Shown in pieces: positions 8,982-16,692 of a stretch of 64,000 nucleotides of DNA. The notes under the pieces were generated by a model. It was not told the origin of the DNA, did not search any database, and was given only the letters and a program-made list of their open reading frames with translations. Position numbers and translations under genes: made by a program. This stretch comes from Rhizobium leguminosarum. GTDB taxonomy: Bacteria > Pseudomonadota > Alphaproteobacteria > Rhizobiales > Rhizobiaceae. How positions within the stretch are numbered: the stretch's first letter is position 1; every line of letters begins with the position of its first letter. The stretch spans positions 186,001-250,000 of the forward strand of contig NZ_CP016289.1 in assembly GCF_001679785.1 (NCBI RefSeq), written 5' to 3'.

Positions 8982-9650
8982 CTACTTGACCGGATATTTG
9001 AAGTAGCGCGCCGAAAACAGCGCGAAGATGCGCATCATCAGCCAGGAGATCACGAAATAGAAAACCGTGACGGTGAAGTAGACCTCGAAGCTCCGGAAGC
9101 TCTCCGACTCGATACGCTGCGAAACGGACGTCAGCTCGTAGGCCGAAATCGCCGATGCAATGCTGGTGGTCAGCGTCAACAGGACGAACTGGCTGGTCAA
9201 AGACGGATAGATCGCCCGCAATGCCGGCTTGAGGATGATCAGCCGGAAGACCTGAGCCTTGTGCAGACCAAGCGCCAGACCCGCTTCCATCTGTCCCTTC
9301 GGGATCGACTGGACGCCGCCGCGAATGATCTCGATCGCGTAGGCGCCGCCATTGATGCCGAGTGCGATAATCGCCGTCGGCGTCGGATCCAGCCTGATGC
9401 CTGTCAGCGGAAGCGCGAAGTAGATGAAGAAGATCTGGACCAGAAACGGCGTGTTGCGGATCAATTCGACGAAGGCGATGACCAGCCATCGCGCCGGCTT
9501 CAGCGCGGAGTCGCGGAGCGCAACCCCGCCAATTCCGATGATGATTGCCAGCAGCATCCCACAAATGGCAAGCAAGAACGTCCCGAGGCAGCCGAGCAGA
9601 AGGCTCGGCAGGCCATCTATGACCGGGGTGAAATCCAACTTATAATTCAT
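8982..9650 (-). CDS. Polar-amino-acid-type ABC transporter permease
   Basis: Second PAAT-type permease, 222 residues from the ATG at 9650 (MNYKLDFTPVIDGLPSLLLG). AGAAGGA about eight bases upstream supports this start over a longer in-frame reading to 9743. The EAA-type loop reads QMEAGLALGLHKAQVFRLI, followed by ILKPALRAIYP. Motif RNTPFLVQIFFIYF is typical of HisMQ-type permeases. It follows aroQ with a 31-base gap. Confidence 0.9.
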   Translation of the reverse strand: MNYKLDFTPVIDGLPSLLLGCLGTFLLAICGMLLAIIIGIGGVALRDSALKPARWLVIAFVELIRNTPFLVQIFFIYFALPLTGIRLDPTPTAIIALGINGGAYAIEIIRGGVQSIPKGQMEAGLALGLHKAQVFRLIILKPALRAIYPSLTSQFVLLTLTTSIASAISAYELTSVSQRIESESFRSFEVYFTVTVFYFVISWLMMRIFALFSARYFKYPVK

Positions 9651-9681
9651 GGCGATCCTTCTGGTCCGTCTTCCCGAGAAT

Positions 9682-10125
9682 TCAGTCCCGCTTGACCATT
9701 CCAGCCATCGCCTGGACGGCGAGTTCGTAGCCGTCGGCTCCAAAACCGATCATGATGGCCGTGGCAACGCGCGAGATCAGCGAATTATGGTAGATGTTTT
9801 CGCGCGCATGGACATTGGAGATGTGCAGTTCGATCTTCGGCGGGTCGAACATTTTCAGCGCATCGAGAAGAGCGATCGATGTGAACGTGTAGCCGGCAGG
9901 ATTGATGATGATGCCACAGGCGTCGGTCCGGGCCTGGTGCACGCTCTCGACCAGTTCGCCCTCGAAATTGGTCTGCCGAAACTCGACGTCGAATCCCAGG
10001 GCTTTTGCCTTGGTCACGCACCGTTTCCTGATGTCGGCCAGCGTCGTGGTTCCATAGATCGCCGGCTCGCGCTGACCGAGAAGATTGAGGTTCGGCCCGT
10101 TGAGCACAAAGATTGGTTTGGTCAT
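9682..10125 (-). CDS. aroQ: Type II 3-dehydroquinate dehydratase
   Basis: Interconverts 3-dehydroquinate and 3-dehydroshikimate. The 147-residue protein has every family hallmark: FVLNGPNLNLLGQREPAIYG (Asn and the catalytic Tyr, whose flexible loop usually reads RxPxxYG), the region FEGELVESVHQA, NPAGYTFTSIAL and ELHISNVHARE. Its place inside an importer operon, next to an AroE-like dehydrogenase and quiC, suggests a catabolic (quinate-degrading) rather than biosynthetic copy. That role is inferred. Confidence 0.95.
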   Translation of the reverse strand: MTKPIFVLNGPNLNLLGQREPAIYGTTTLADIRKRCVTKAKALGFDVEFRQTNFEGELVESVHQARTDACGIIINPAGYTFTSIALLDALKMFDPPKIELHISNVHARENIYHNSLISRVATAIMIGFGADGYELAVQAMAGMVKRD

Positions 10126-10250
10126 ATCGCGCTCCTGGATGCGGGCAGAGCCTTAAGCATGGCGGTTGCGTTGCCGGGCATGGCTGCCCGCCTTCATTGG
10201 TAAAGGCTTCGTCTGGACGTCAAAATCCCCGCCCCAAGGCGATCGCCGCC

Positions 10251-10392
10251 TGCCCCTCATCCGGCTGCCGCCACCTTCTCCCCGCAGGCGGGGAGAAGGG
10301 ACAAGCTGCAACCTCTCCGTCCCTCACGCACCCCTCGCGGGGCACGTCCCCTCTCCCCGTTTTTACGGGGAGAGGGTTAGGGTGAGGGGCAG
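10251..10392. repeat. RIME-like intergenic repeat with two strong hairpins
   Basis: The element is bounded by TGCCCCTCA and TGAGGGGCA. It contains a 12-bp stem (CCTTCTCCCCGC paired with GCGGGGAGAAGG, 10274-10299) and another 12-bp stem with a TTTT loop (10349-10376). It fills the gap between aroQ and the binding-protein gene. A partial copy in the other orientation lies at 3568-3610. This structure matches the RIME-type elements of rhizobia. Inside a transcript it may attenuate expression of the downstream permease genes relative to the binding protein. Confidence 0.8.
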
Positions 10393-10410
10393 CTATCCTT
10401 GGCCGTTCGC

Positions 10411-11241
10411 TCAGTTCGCCGCGAACGGAATGCCTTCCAGCGTTTCCGGGAATTGCGGGACCGGAACCTTCATCCACTTGTCGTAGACTGCCTTGAGTTC
10501 GCCGTTGGCCTTGATCTTGTCGATGAAGGTGTTGAGCGCCGCATTGATTTCCTTTTCGCCGAGACGGGTGCAGGCACCGTTGTAGAGCTTCTGGAATTCA
10601 AGCTTGTTTTCGAATTCGCCCGGACGGGCCTTCTCCACCCGGTCCATGTAGAAAATGTTGCCGCCAAGTGTCTCGACCTGGCCGGACACCAGGGCCTGGA
10701 CGCTCGCGGCGTCTCCATCATAGCGCCGGATGGTCGTGCTCGGCGGTGCGTTCTTGGTGACCTGCGTGTCCTGGGCTGCACCCTTGGCGACGCCGACCGT
10801 GAACTTGGCCATGTCGTCATTCTTCTTGATCTCAGCCGATTTCGGACCAATCAGAACGATGGCATTGGCGACATAGGGCTTGCTGAACTGCACGGCCTTC
10901 GCGCGATCCGGCAGCATCGCCATCGTCGCGAACAGAACGTCGACGCGGCCGGCCGTCAGTGCGGGAATGCGGTTGTTGACTTCAAGCGGCACGAACTCGA
11001 CCGAAACACCCAGTTCCTTGGCAAACAGCGTTGCGATGTCGGCGTCGAGGCCGTCCTGTTTGCCGCCGCTGGTCACGAAGCCCCAGGGCGGGTTGTCACC
11101 CTGAATTCCGACGATGATCTTGCCGCGAGCCTTGATTTCATCAGGCGTGATGGCGGCGGCCGGTTGCGCCAGGGTGACGGCAGCCACAAGGGCCGCGGCT
11201 CCGAGCATCGCGTTTCGGCGCGTCAGCATAGATTTGAACAT
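10411..11241 (-). CDS. ABC transporter substrate-binding protein (family 3 / PAAT)
   Basis: Periplasmic solute-binding protein of 276 residues. The N-terminus is a signal peptide with a twin Arg (LTRRNAMLGAAALVAAVTLA) cut near AAA-ITPDE. The mature protein shows the SBP_bac_3 pattern: GKIIVGIQGDNPPWGF, GLDADIATLFAKELGV, VDVLFATMAMLPDRAKAVQF. The start at 11241 has a perfect GGAGGAGG site. It is the first gene of the operon leading to the permeases, ATPase and the aroE-like gene. The family binds polar amino acids, but here the ligand is plausibly quinate or shikimate. Confidence 0.9.
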   Translation of the reverse strand: MFKSMLTRRNAMLGAAALVAAVTLAQPAAAITPDEIKARGKIIVGIQGDNPPWGFVTSGGKQDGLDADIATLFAKELGVSVEFVPLEVNNRIPALTAGRVDVLFATMAMLPDRAKAVQFSKPYVANAIVLIGPKSAEIKKNDDMAKFTVGVAKGAAQDTQVTKNAPPSTTIRRYDGDAASVQALVSGQVETLGGNIFYMDRVEKARPGEFENKLEFQKLYNGACTRLGEKEINAALNTFIDKIKANGELKAVYDKWMKVPVPQFPETLEGIPFAAN

Positions 11242-11349
11242 GTGATTCCTCCTCCTTTGGCGGTCACTCGACCGGACAGCCACCTCACCTTTGACTGTGA
11301 GAGGAATGATTGCCAGAGACGAGCACTCAAATCAACAGAGTTTTTCAAA

Positions 11350-11361
11350 ATCATATGAGAA
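11350..11361. promoter_or_regulatory. Candidate operator, copy 1 (ATCATATGAGAA)
   Basis: This AT-rich 12-mer lies in the divergent gap between the binding-protein operon and quiC. An exact copy in the other orientation lies upstream of the GntR gene at 14141-14809. Such a repeated AT-rich word is unexpected in this GC-rich sequence, so it may be the site of one of the two GntR regulators. Confidence 0.45.
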
Positions 11362-11488
11362 TTTATAATAAGACACGCTATTTGAATTCCTCACGACATT
11401 TGCCATAATAGTATCGAGCGATTTCCAGGACGCATCGTGGCGTTCGGCGCTCGTTTAAATCTCGCAGGGATATCGGAAGGGCTTTGAC

Positions 11489-12187
11489 ATGAGGACCTCG
11501 ATTGCGACTGTAACGATCAGCGGCGAACTGCCGGAGAAGCTCGAGGCGATCGCCCGAGCGGGCTTCGACGGCGTCGAGATCTTCGAAAATGATTTCCTCG
11601 CCTTCGACGGAAGCCCGGCCGATGTCGGAAAACTCGTCCGCGACTATGGCCTGGAGATCACCCTGTTTCAGCCATTTCGTGATTTCGAAGGCATGCCGGA
11701 GCCGCTGCGAAGCCGCACGTTTGACCGCGCGGAACGGAAGTTCGACGTGATGCAGCAGCTTGGAACGGATCTTGTGCTCGTCTGCTCCAACGTCTCGCCG
11801 GCCGCTATCGGCGGCATCGACCGGGCGGCGGCGGACTTTCATGAACTCGGCGAGCGTGCCGCCAGGCGTGGACTGAGGGTGGGCTACGAGGCGCTTGCCT
11901 GGGGTCGCCATATCAGCGACCACCGCGACGCCTGGGAGATCGTCCGTCGCGCCGATCATCCGAATGTCGGTCTTATCCTCGACAGCTTTCACACTTTGTC
12001 GCGCAAGATCGACGTCAATTCGATCCGCTCGATTCCGAAGGAGAAGATCTTCATCGTCCAGCTCGCCGATGCCCCTGATATCGACATGGACCTGCTCTAC
12101 TGGAGCCGTCACTTCCGAAACATGCCGGGTGAAGGCGACCTTCCCGTGACGGCGTTCACCGAACGCCGTCGCAGCGACAGGTTATGA
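11489..12187 (+). CDS. N-terminal half of quiC: TIM-barrel dehydratase domain, truncated
   Basis: As it stands this frame gives 232 residues of a xylose-isomerase-like TIM barrel (AP endonuclease family 2 fold). Three of the four divalent-metal ligands known for Pseudomonas QuiC are at the expected positions: Glu134 (VGYEALAWG), Asp165 (LILDSFHTL) and Gln191 (IVQLADAP). After residue 225 the frame shifts to ERRRSDRL and stops, so the fourth ligand is missing. The ATG at 11489 has GGAAGGG seven bases upstream. Confidence 0.8.
   Translation: MRTSIATVTISGELPEKLEAIARAGFDGVEIFENDFLAFDGSPADVGKLVRDYGLEITLFQPFRDFEGMPEPLRSRTFDRAERKFDVMQQLGTDLVLVCSNVSPAAIGGIDRAAADFHELGERAARRGLRVGYEALAWGRHISDHRDAWEIVRRADHPNVGLILDSFHTLSRKIDVNSIRSIPKEKIFIVQLADAPDIDMDLLYWSRHFRNMPGEGDLPVTAFTERRRSDRL
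12148..12170. repeat. Perfect 10-bp hairpin at the quiC frameshift
   Basis: GACGGCGTTC and GAACGCCGTC pair perfectly around the triplet ACC. Removing the frame-breaking C (12164) would leave GAAGCCGTC and an imperfect palindrome, so the insertion is exactly the base that perfects the hairpin. Confidence 0.9.
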
Positions 12188-12233
12188 CGGGTATTTCTCC
12201 CTGGAGATCTTCAACGACCAGTTTCGAGGCGGT

Positions 12234-13385
12234 TTGTCGCGTGCGATCGCGGCCGATGGCCACCGCTCGCTGCTCTATCTTGGCGACCAGGTACGGCGCC
12301 ATCTCGGCATCGGAAGCATGACCGGAGCGGCGATGCCGGAAAGGCCTTCCGTCAAGGGTGTCGGCTTCGTCGAGTTCGCCACGGACGAACAGGATGAAGT
12401 CGAGCTGGTTGCATTGCTGCGCACCCTCGGATTCAAAAGGACGGCAATCCACCGCACGAAGAAGGTCTCGCTTTTCGAGCAAGGCGAGATCCGCATCCTC
12501 GTCAATGTCGATCAGGCAGGATTCGCGAACGCGGCCTACGCCGTTCACGGTACTTTTGCCTATGCCATGGCCCTGATCGTCGACGATGCGGCCAAGGCCT
12601 ATGAGCGGGCGCTCGCCTTGGATGCCGAGCCATTCACCCAGCCTGTCGCAGACGGTGAGCTGGAGCTGCCTGCCGTCCGCGGTGTCGGAGGCGGGATCGT
12701 CTACCTCATCGACGACAAGAGCGCATTGGGTCGCTTCTCCGAAATCGACTTTCAGCCGGTCACCGACGACAGCGACGCGCCGTCCGCGGGCCTTTTGCGC
12801 ATTGATCACGTCGCCCAGACGGTCGGCTACGATGAAATGCTCACTTGGCTGCTGTTCTACACGTCCATTTTCGAGACGCGGAAGACCCCGATGGTCGATA
12901 TCATCGATCCGGCCGGGGTGGTGCGCAGTCAAGTCGTCGAGAACGACACCGGGGCGCTGCGCATTACCATGAACGGCGCCGAGAATCGCCGCACTCTGGC
13001 GGGACATTTCATTGCCGAGAAATTCGGGGCCGGCATACAGCATCTGGCGTTTTTGACCGACGACATCTTTGCAACCGCCGAAAGCCTTCGTGTTTGCGGT
13101 TTCAGATCACTGCACATTTCGCCGAACTACTATGACGACGTCGAAGCACGCTTCGGCCTCGATCCCGCATTGACCGAGCGGCTGAAGGCGGAGAACATCC
13201 TCTATGACCGCGACGAGCATGGTGAATATTTCCAGCTCTATAGCGGAACCTATGGAGAGGGTTTCTTTTTCGAGATCGTCGAGCGCCGCGGCTACCGCGG
13301 CTACGGCGCGCCGAACGCAATTTTCCGCATCGCCGCCCTGAAGAAACAGATGCGACCGGAGGGAATTCCGAAAGACGCATTTTGA
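12234..13385 (+). CDS. C-terminal half of quiC: 4-hydroxyphenylpyruvate dioxygenase-like domain
   Basis: The second frame encodes a two-module vicinal-oxygen-chelate domain like HPPD. The usual metal triad is seen as LLRIDHVAQTV (His), GAGIQHLAFLTDD (His) and GFFFEIVERRG (Glu). Taken alone it could only start at TTG 12234 or a later internal ATG (for example 12319), and no good ribosome-binding site is evident, so independent translation is doubtful. It is best read as the second part of quiC. Confidence 0.75.
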   Translation: MSRAIAADGHRSLLYLGDQVRRHLGIGSMTGAAMPERPSVKGVGFVEFATDEQDEVELVALLRTLGFKRTAIHRTKKVSLFEQGEIRILVNVDQAGFANAAYAVHGTFAYAMALIVDDAAKAYERALALDAEPFTQPVADGELELPAVRGVGGGIVYLIDDKSALGRFSEIDFQPVTDDSDAPSAGLLRIDHVAQTVGYDEMLTWLLFYTSIFETRKTPMVDIIDPAGVVRSQVVENDTGALRITMNGAENRRTLAGHFIAEKFGAGIQHLAFLTDDIFATAESLRVCGFRSLHISPNYYDDVEARFGLDPALTERLKAENILYDRDEHGEYFQLYSGTYGEGFFFEIVERRGYRGYGAPNAIFRIAALKKQMRPEGIPKDAF

Positions 13386-13393
13386 GACCCTGC

Positions 13394-14068
13394 TCAGAGA
13401 ATGCGGCCGCTCTTCAGCACATGTTCGACGCCGCTTTGAACGTGCCGTCTGACGACGTCGGTCGCACCAGCGACGTCGCGCTGAATGGAAAGCTCAAACA
13501 GAAGCCTATGGTCATCCACCACAGGCTTGCCGCGAAAACTCTCGGCCAGCATATGGTAGCGAAGAAAGCGGTCGAAGACAGACGACAATGTTGCCATCAG
13601 CGTCGCTGAATTGCAGGCCGAGACGATCGCCTGATGAAACTCCCAGTCGTATCGGACCCAATCGACGGTCCGCGAGACATCGCCCGCGAGAAGCTTGCGT
13701 TCCGCGGCAGCCAGCCTGTGATGGGCGGCGACGATGCGCCCCTCCCATTCAAGATTTCCGGCAGCGAAGGCAAGGCCGATCGCATGTGTCTCAAGAACGA
13801 TCCTGAGGTCGGCGAGCTCGAGGAGCTCGCGGCGCGAAGCGGGGCTGACTTCGAAACCACGCTGCCCCTCGGCGACAACGAGGTTTTCCGTGGTCAGGCG
13901 GCTCAGGATTTCGCGGAGCGATGAGATGCCGATGGAGTAACGTTCTTTTGCCTGCTCCAGCTTGATCTTGGCCCCCGGCGGCAATGTCCCGGATATAATA
14001 TCCTCGCGAATCTGCCGGAAGACGACATCGCTTACTGTTTCAGCCGGGTCATGGACTTGCTTGAGCAT
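13394..14068 (-). CDS. GntR-family regulator with FCD domain
   Basis: Transcriptional regulator of 224 residues: winged helix (residues about 10-75, IGISSLREILSRLTTENLVV) and an all-helical FCD effector domain with the metal/effector His and Asp in RYDWEFHQAIVSA and a C-terminal RRHVQSGVEH. It is a clear paralogue of the gene at 14141-14809 on the same strand 72 bases away. It ends nine bases from quiC, tail to tail. In this setting it probably responds to a quinate/shikimate pathway acid. Confidence 0.9.
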   Translation of the reverse strand: MLKQVHDPAETVSDVVFRQIREDIISGTLPPGAKIKLEQAKERYSIGISSLREILSRLTTENLVVAEGQRGFEVSPASRRELLELADLRIVLETHAIGLAFAAGNLEWEGRIVAAHHRLAAAERKLLAGDVSRTVDWVRYDWEFHQAIVSACNSATLMATLSSVFDRFLRYHMLAESFRGKPVVDDHRLLFELSIQRDVAGATDVVRRHVQSGVEHVLKSGRIL

Positions 14069-14140
14069 GGCTTTTCCTGGTTTCGCCGAAATGTCTGAGT
14101 TGGTGAACCTAAAGCTCGAAGAGAAACATCCGGATCATTT

Positions 14141-14809
14141 CTATTTCAGCGTTCCTCTTGCCAGCGCATGTTCGACCCCGCCTTGGATATGCAGGACAAG
14201 CACCCGCTTGGCCGTCTCTGCGTCACGTCGCAATGCCGCATCCAAAAGCTGCTGATGTTCATTGGCCGCGACATCGCCTCGATAGGACAAGGCAACCATC
14301 TGATATCTGAGATATCTGTCGAAGATCACCGAATGCGTCTCCATCAGCAGTTTCGACCCGCAAGCAGATATCAGCGCCTGATGGAACTCCCAGTCGTAAC
14401 GCTTCCAGTCCTCGGCCCTGCTGGTATCGCCGGATGCCATCACCTGTTCCATCCGCGCCAATTTGTAATGCGCCGATACCAGCGGGGCCTCCCACTCCAC
14501 GTCGCCATGCACGAACGACTGCTCCAGCGCATGCGTTTCCAGGAGAAGCCTCAGCGCCGCCGTCTCCTTGAGGTCGGAAACCGACACCGGAGACACTTCG
14601 AAGCCTTTTTGCCCCTCGGCGACGACGAGCCCCTCGGAGGAGAGCCGGTTCAAGACTTCACGAAGTGTGCTGATGCTGGTCTCGTAGGTCTCCTTCAGGC
14701 TTTCCAGCTTCAATTTTTGTCCGGGAGCCAGCCGGCCAAAAATGATGTCGGCCCGAATGCGCCTGTAGCTGCTCTCGGCAATGGTCTCGTTGATAACCGG
14801 CTGCAACAT
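14141..14809 (-). CDS. GntR-family regulator with FCD domain (paralogue)
   Basis: Regulator of 222 residues with the same layout: winged helix (SISTLREVLNRLSSEGLVVA) and FCD domain (RYDWEFHQALISACGS, LHIQGGVEHAL). Its similarity to the adjacent 13394-14068 protein runs over the full length (for example VVAEGQ-GFEVSP in both), so the pair arose by tandem duplication. The upstream region is AT-rich and holds a second copy of the candidate operator. It may be co-transcribed with the downstream paralogue. Confidence 0.9.
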   Translation of the reverse strand: MLQPVINETIAESSYRRIRADIIFGRLAPGQKLKLESLKETYETSISTLREVLNRLSSEGLVVAEGQKGFEVSPVSVSDLKETAALRLLLETHALEQSFVHGDVEWEAPLVSAHYKLARMEQVMASGDTSRAEDWKRYDWEFHQALISACGSKLLMETHSVIFDRYLRYQMVALSYRGDVAANEHQQLLDAALRRDAETAKRVLVLHIQGGVEHALARGTLK

Positions 14810-15305
14810 GGCGAGTCTCTTATATTTTCTATATCATCGGATATATCTCTTTCTGGCATTCGCAAGCAAGGAAACATTCGCAGAATACGGGTCACAATTT
14901 TCTCATATGATGCTGGTTTTCCCGGAGAACCGGCTAGCAGGGCTCGACGACAATACAAGCGCCAATGTCGTTTCGGGCAGGCGCTACGCCGCGGCTGTCG
15001 TGCTGCTTTTAAAACCGGATTTTCGGCTCAACAGGGCGGCAATTGTTTTTTCAATCGCGCGCAACCATCTAATAGGCATGACTTACGGGAAAATGTCCCC
15101 ACCTTCAGCAGCGCGTTTACCGAAAAGCAATCATACTGGCTTGCTTTCCGAGCCGAAAGCCGATTGCTTAGGAAAATCTACTTCTTCTTCCGCTAGCGGT
15201 TAGGAGAATACAAAGGGGAACAGACAAACCCGTGGAATTCTGCTGCTTCGCATAGAGACGAACTATGACTACGATGGCGATGCGGGAAGGCCGGTTTGAA
15301 GAACG
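14810..15305. other. Noncoding divergent region between GntR and MBL genes
   Basis: No supported gene lies here. The first 110 bases are AT-rich (TATATTTTCTATATCATC and similar), fitting the GntR promoter, and include the candidate operator. The rest has no clear repeat or RNA structure and should hold the promoter of the MBL-fold gene. Confidence 0.5.
14900..14911. promoter_or_regulatory. Candidate operator, copy 2
   Basis: TTCTCATATGAT is the exact reverse complement of the 12-mer at 11350-11361. It lies about 90 bases upstream of the GntR gene ending at 14809, so an autoregulatory site is plausible. Confidence 0.45.
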
Positions 15306-16136
15306 ATGACGACAGAACTGTTTCAGGTAAAATTTTGGGGCGTCCGCGGCAGTATTCCCGTGTCAGGCCCCGAGTTCGATCGCTACGGCGGTAACACTTC
15401 CTGCATCGAGATTCGCTGCGGAGAGCATCGGATGATCTTCGACGCAGGCTCCGGCCTACGCGAGGCCGGGCTGTCGATGCTCGCCGACAGCGTCAGCGAC
15501 GTCGACCTGTTTTTCAGCCACTGCCATTACGATCACATCATCGGTCTGCCGTTCTTCAAGGCAATCTATTATCCCTCGATCAACGTCAACATCTGGTCCG
15601 GCCATCTCGATGGCAAGATGAGCACCCGGGAAATGGTCGAGCAGTTCATCAGCCCGCCCTGGTTTCCCGTCAAAACTGATATCTGTCAGGCGACGATGAA
15701 TTTCAGCGATTTTCATGCCGGTCAGGTGCTGAACCCGCGCCCAGGCATTGAGATCAAAACCTTCATGCTGAACCATCCAGGTGGGGCGATTGGTTACCGC
15801 ATTGAATGGCAGGGCCGTTCGATCGCTCTTATCTACGATATAGAACACACCCCCGGTTCCTACGATCCGGTCGCGCTCGAGATGATGCAGGACGCTGATC
15901 TCGTCGTCTACGATTGCACCTACAATGAAGACGAGATGCAGCGTTTCAAGGGCTTCGGCCATTCGACCTGGCAGCATGGCACCGAGCTTGCGAAGATGGC
16001 AGGCGCCAAGCGCTTCGCGCTCTTCCATCACGCCCCTTCCCGGACGGACGAACAGCTGGCGCAGATGGAAGCGCAGGCCCAGGCCGCCTTCCCTGAATCC
16101 TTCGCCGCGCGCGACAATCAGACCGTATTGATCTAG
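15306..16136 (+). CDS. MBL-fold metallo-hydrolase
   Basis: Metallo-beta-lactamase-fold protein of 276 residues. The N-terminus KFWGVRGSIPVSGPEFDRYG and the metal motif HCHYDHIIGLPFF (HxHxDH) are typical of the phosphodiesterase/RNase Z-like branch, and further ligands appear in MLNHPGG, YDIEHTPG and FHHAPSRTD. The substrate cannot be told from sequence; relatives act on cyclic nucleotides, phosphorylcholine or nucleic acids. No close operon partner is evident, as the next gene starts about 160 bases later. Confidence 0.85.
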   Translation: MTTELFQVKFWGVRGSIPVSGPEFDRYGGNTSCIEIRCGEHRMIFDAGSGLREAGLSMLADSVSDVDLFFSHCHYDHIIGLPFFKAIYYPSINVNIWSGHLDGKMSTREMVEQFISPPWFPVKTDICQATMNFSDFHAGQVLNPRPGIEIKTFMLNHPGGAIGYRIEWQGRSIALIYDIEHTPGSYDPVALEMMQDADLVVYDCTYNEDEMQRFKGFGHSTWQHGTELAKMAGAKRFALFHHAPSRTDEQLAQMEAQAQAAFPESFAARDNQTVLI

Positions 16137-16294
16137 CAGGCGCCGAAGGCCGCCTTCGTCTTGTGCAGTCCGAAGCTCTTCGGCAGAGAGCCGCCTATCT
16201 ATCGAACTGAGCAGGTTTGCGACGTCTCGACGGAACAGATACTGGGCCGGACCGTTTTCTCCGCAGCGCAAAATCAACGAAAACAGGATCAGTC

Positions 16295-16669
16295 ATGACC
16301 GTGCTTTCCGGAAAGTGTCTCTGCGGGCAGGTGCGCATTTCCGTCCGGGGCGAACCCTTACGCGTTGGGATCTGTCATTGCACGGACTGTCGGCAGGAAA
16401 GCGGTTCGGCCTTTACCTTCTATGGCATCTGGCCCGCCGACCAATTCGAACATTCAGGGGGAACCGCCGCGTTCCAAGGCCGGCATTTCTGTCCCGGTTG
16501 TGGCTCGCGGCTGTTTTCCGCCGATGACCGGGAGGCGGAAATCAAGCTTGGCATCCTCTCCGAGGCGCCGACGCCTCTGGTGCCGAGCTACGAACTCTGG
16601 ACCAAACGCCGCGAACCGTGGCTGCGACCGGTGGAAGGCGCAAAGCAGTATGACGAAGACCGAAAGTGA
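16295..16669 (+). CDS. GFA-family zinc protein (glutathione-dependent formaldehyde-activating-like)
   Basis: Protein of 124 residues with the GFA fold and its zinc-binding Cys pairs: KCLCGQV, CHCTDCRQ and HFCPGCGSRLFS. I chose the ATG at 16295 (AGGA eight bases upstream); readings further upstream have no support. Most family members have no proven formaldehyde chemistry, so the function is unknown. The stop lies 23 bases before the preferred start of the next hydrolase gene, suggesting co-transcription. Confidence 0.85.
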   Translation: MTVLSGKCLCGQVRISVRGEPLRVGICHCTDCRQESGSAFTFYGIWPADQFEHSGGTAAFQGRHFCPGCGSRLFSADDREAEIKLGILSEAPTPLVPSYELWTKRREPWLRPVEGAKQYDEDRK

Positions 16670-16692
16670 AGAACAGTTCTGAGGAGGTTGCC

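Larger units (their letters stand above)
11489..13385 (+). pseudogene. quiC: 3-dehydroshikimate dehydratase QuiC (fused to HPPD-like domain), frameshifted
   Basis: QuiC converts 3-dehydroshikimate to protocatechuate, linking quinate/shikimate catabolism to the pca genes. Bases 11489-12163 and 12165-13385 are two reading frames that join exactly if the single C near 12164 is removed. The joined product would be 631 residues, the usual length of QuiC-type fusions (about 630). Across the junction the restored sequence reads FTE-AVAATGYDGYFSLEIFND, as expected. The extra base makes a perfect 10-bp hairpin (12148-12170). The metal ligand Glu239 (codon 12204-12206) lies after the break, so the N-terminal fragment alone should not be active. 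It is either a recent inactivating mutation or a sequencing error; programmed frameshifting is less likely because I see no slippery run. Confidence 0.85.

Noticed and set aside
12150..12240. Programmed ribosomal frameshift as the explanation for the split quiC
   Set aside because: There is no slippery run at the break, and the hairpin is centred on the shift site rather than downstream of it. A mutation explains both observations more simply.
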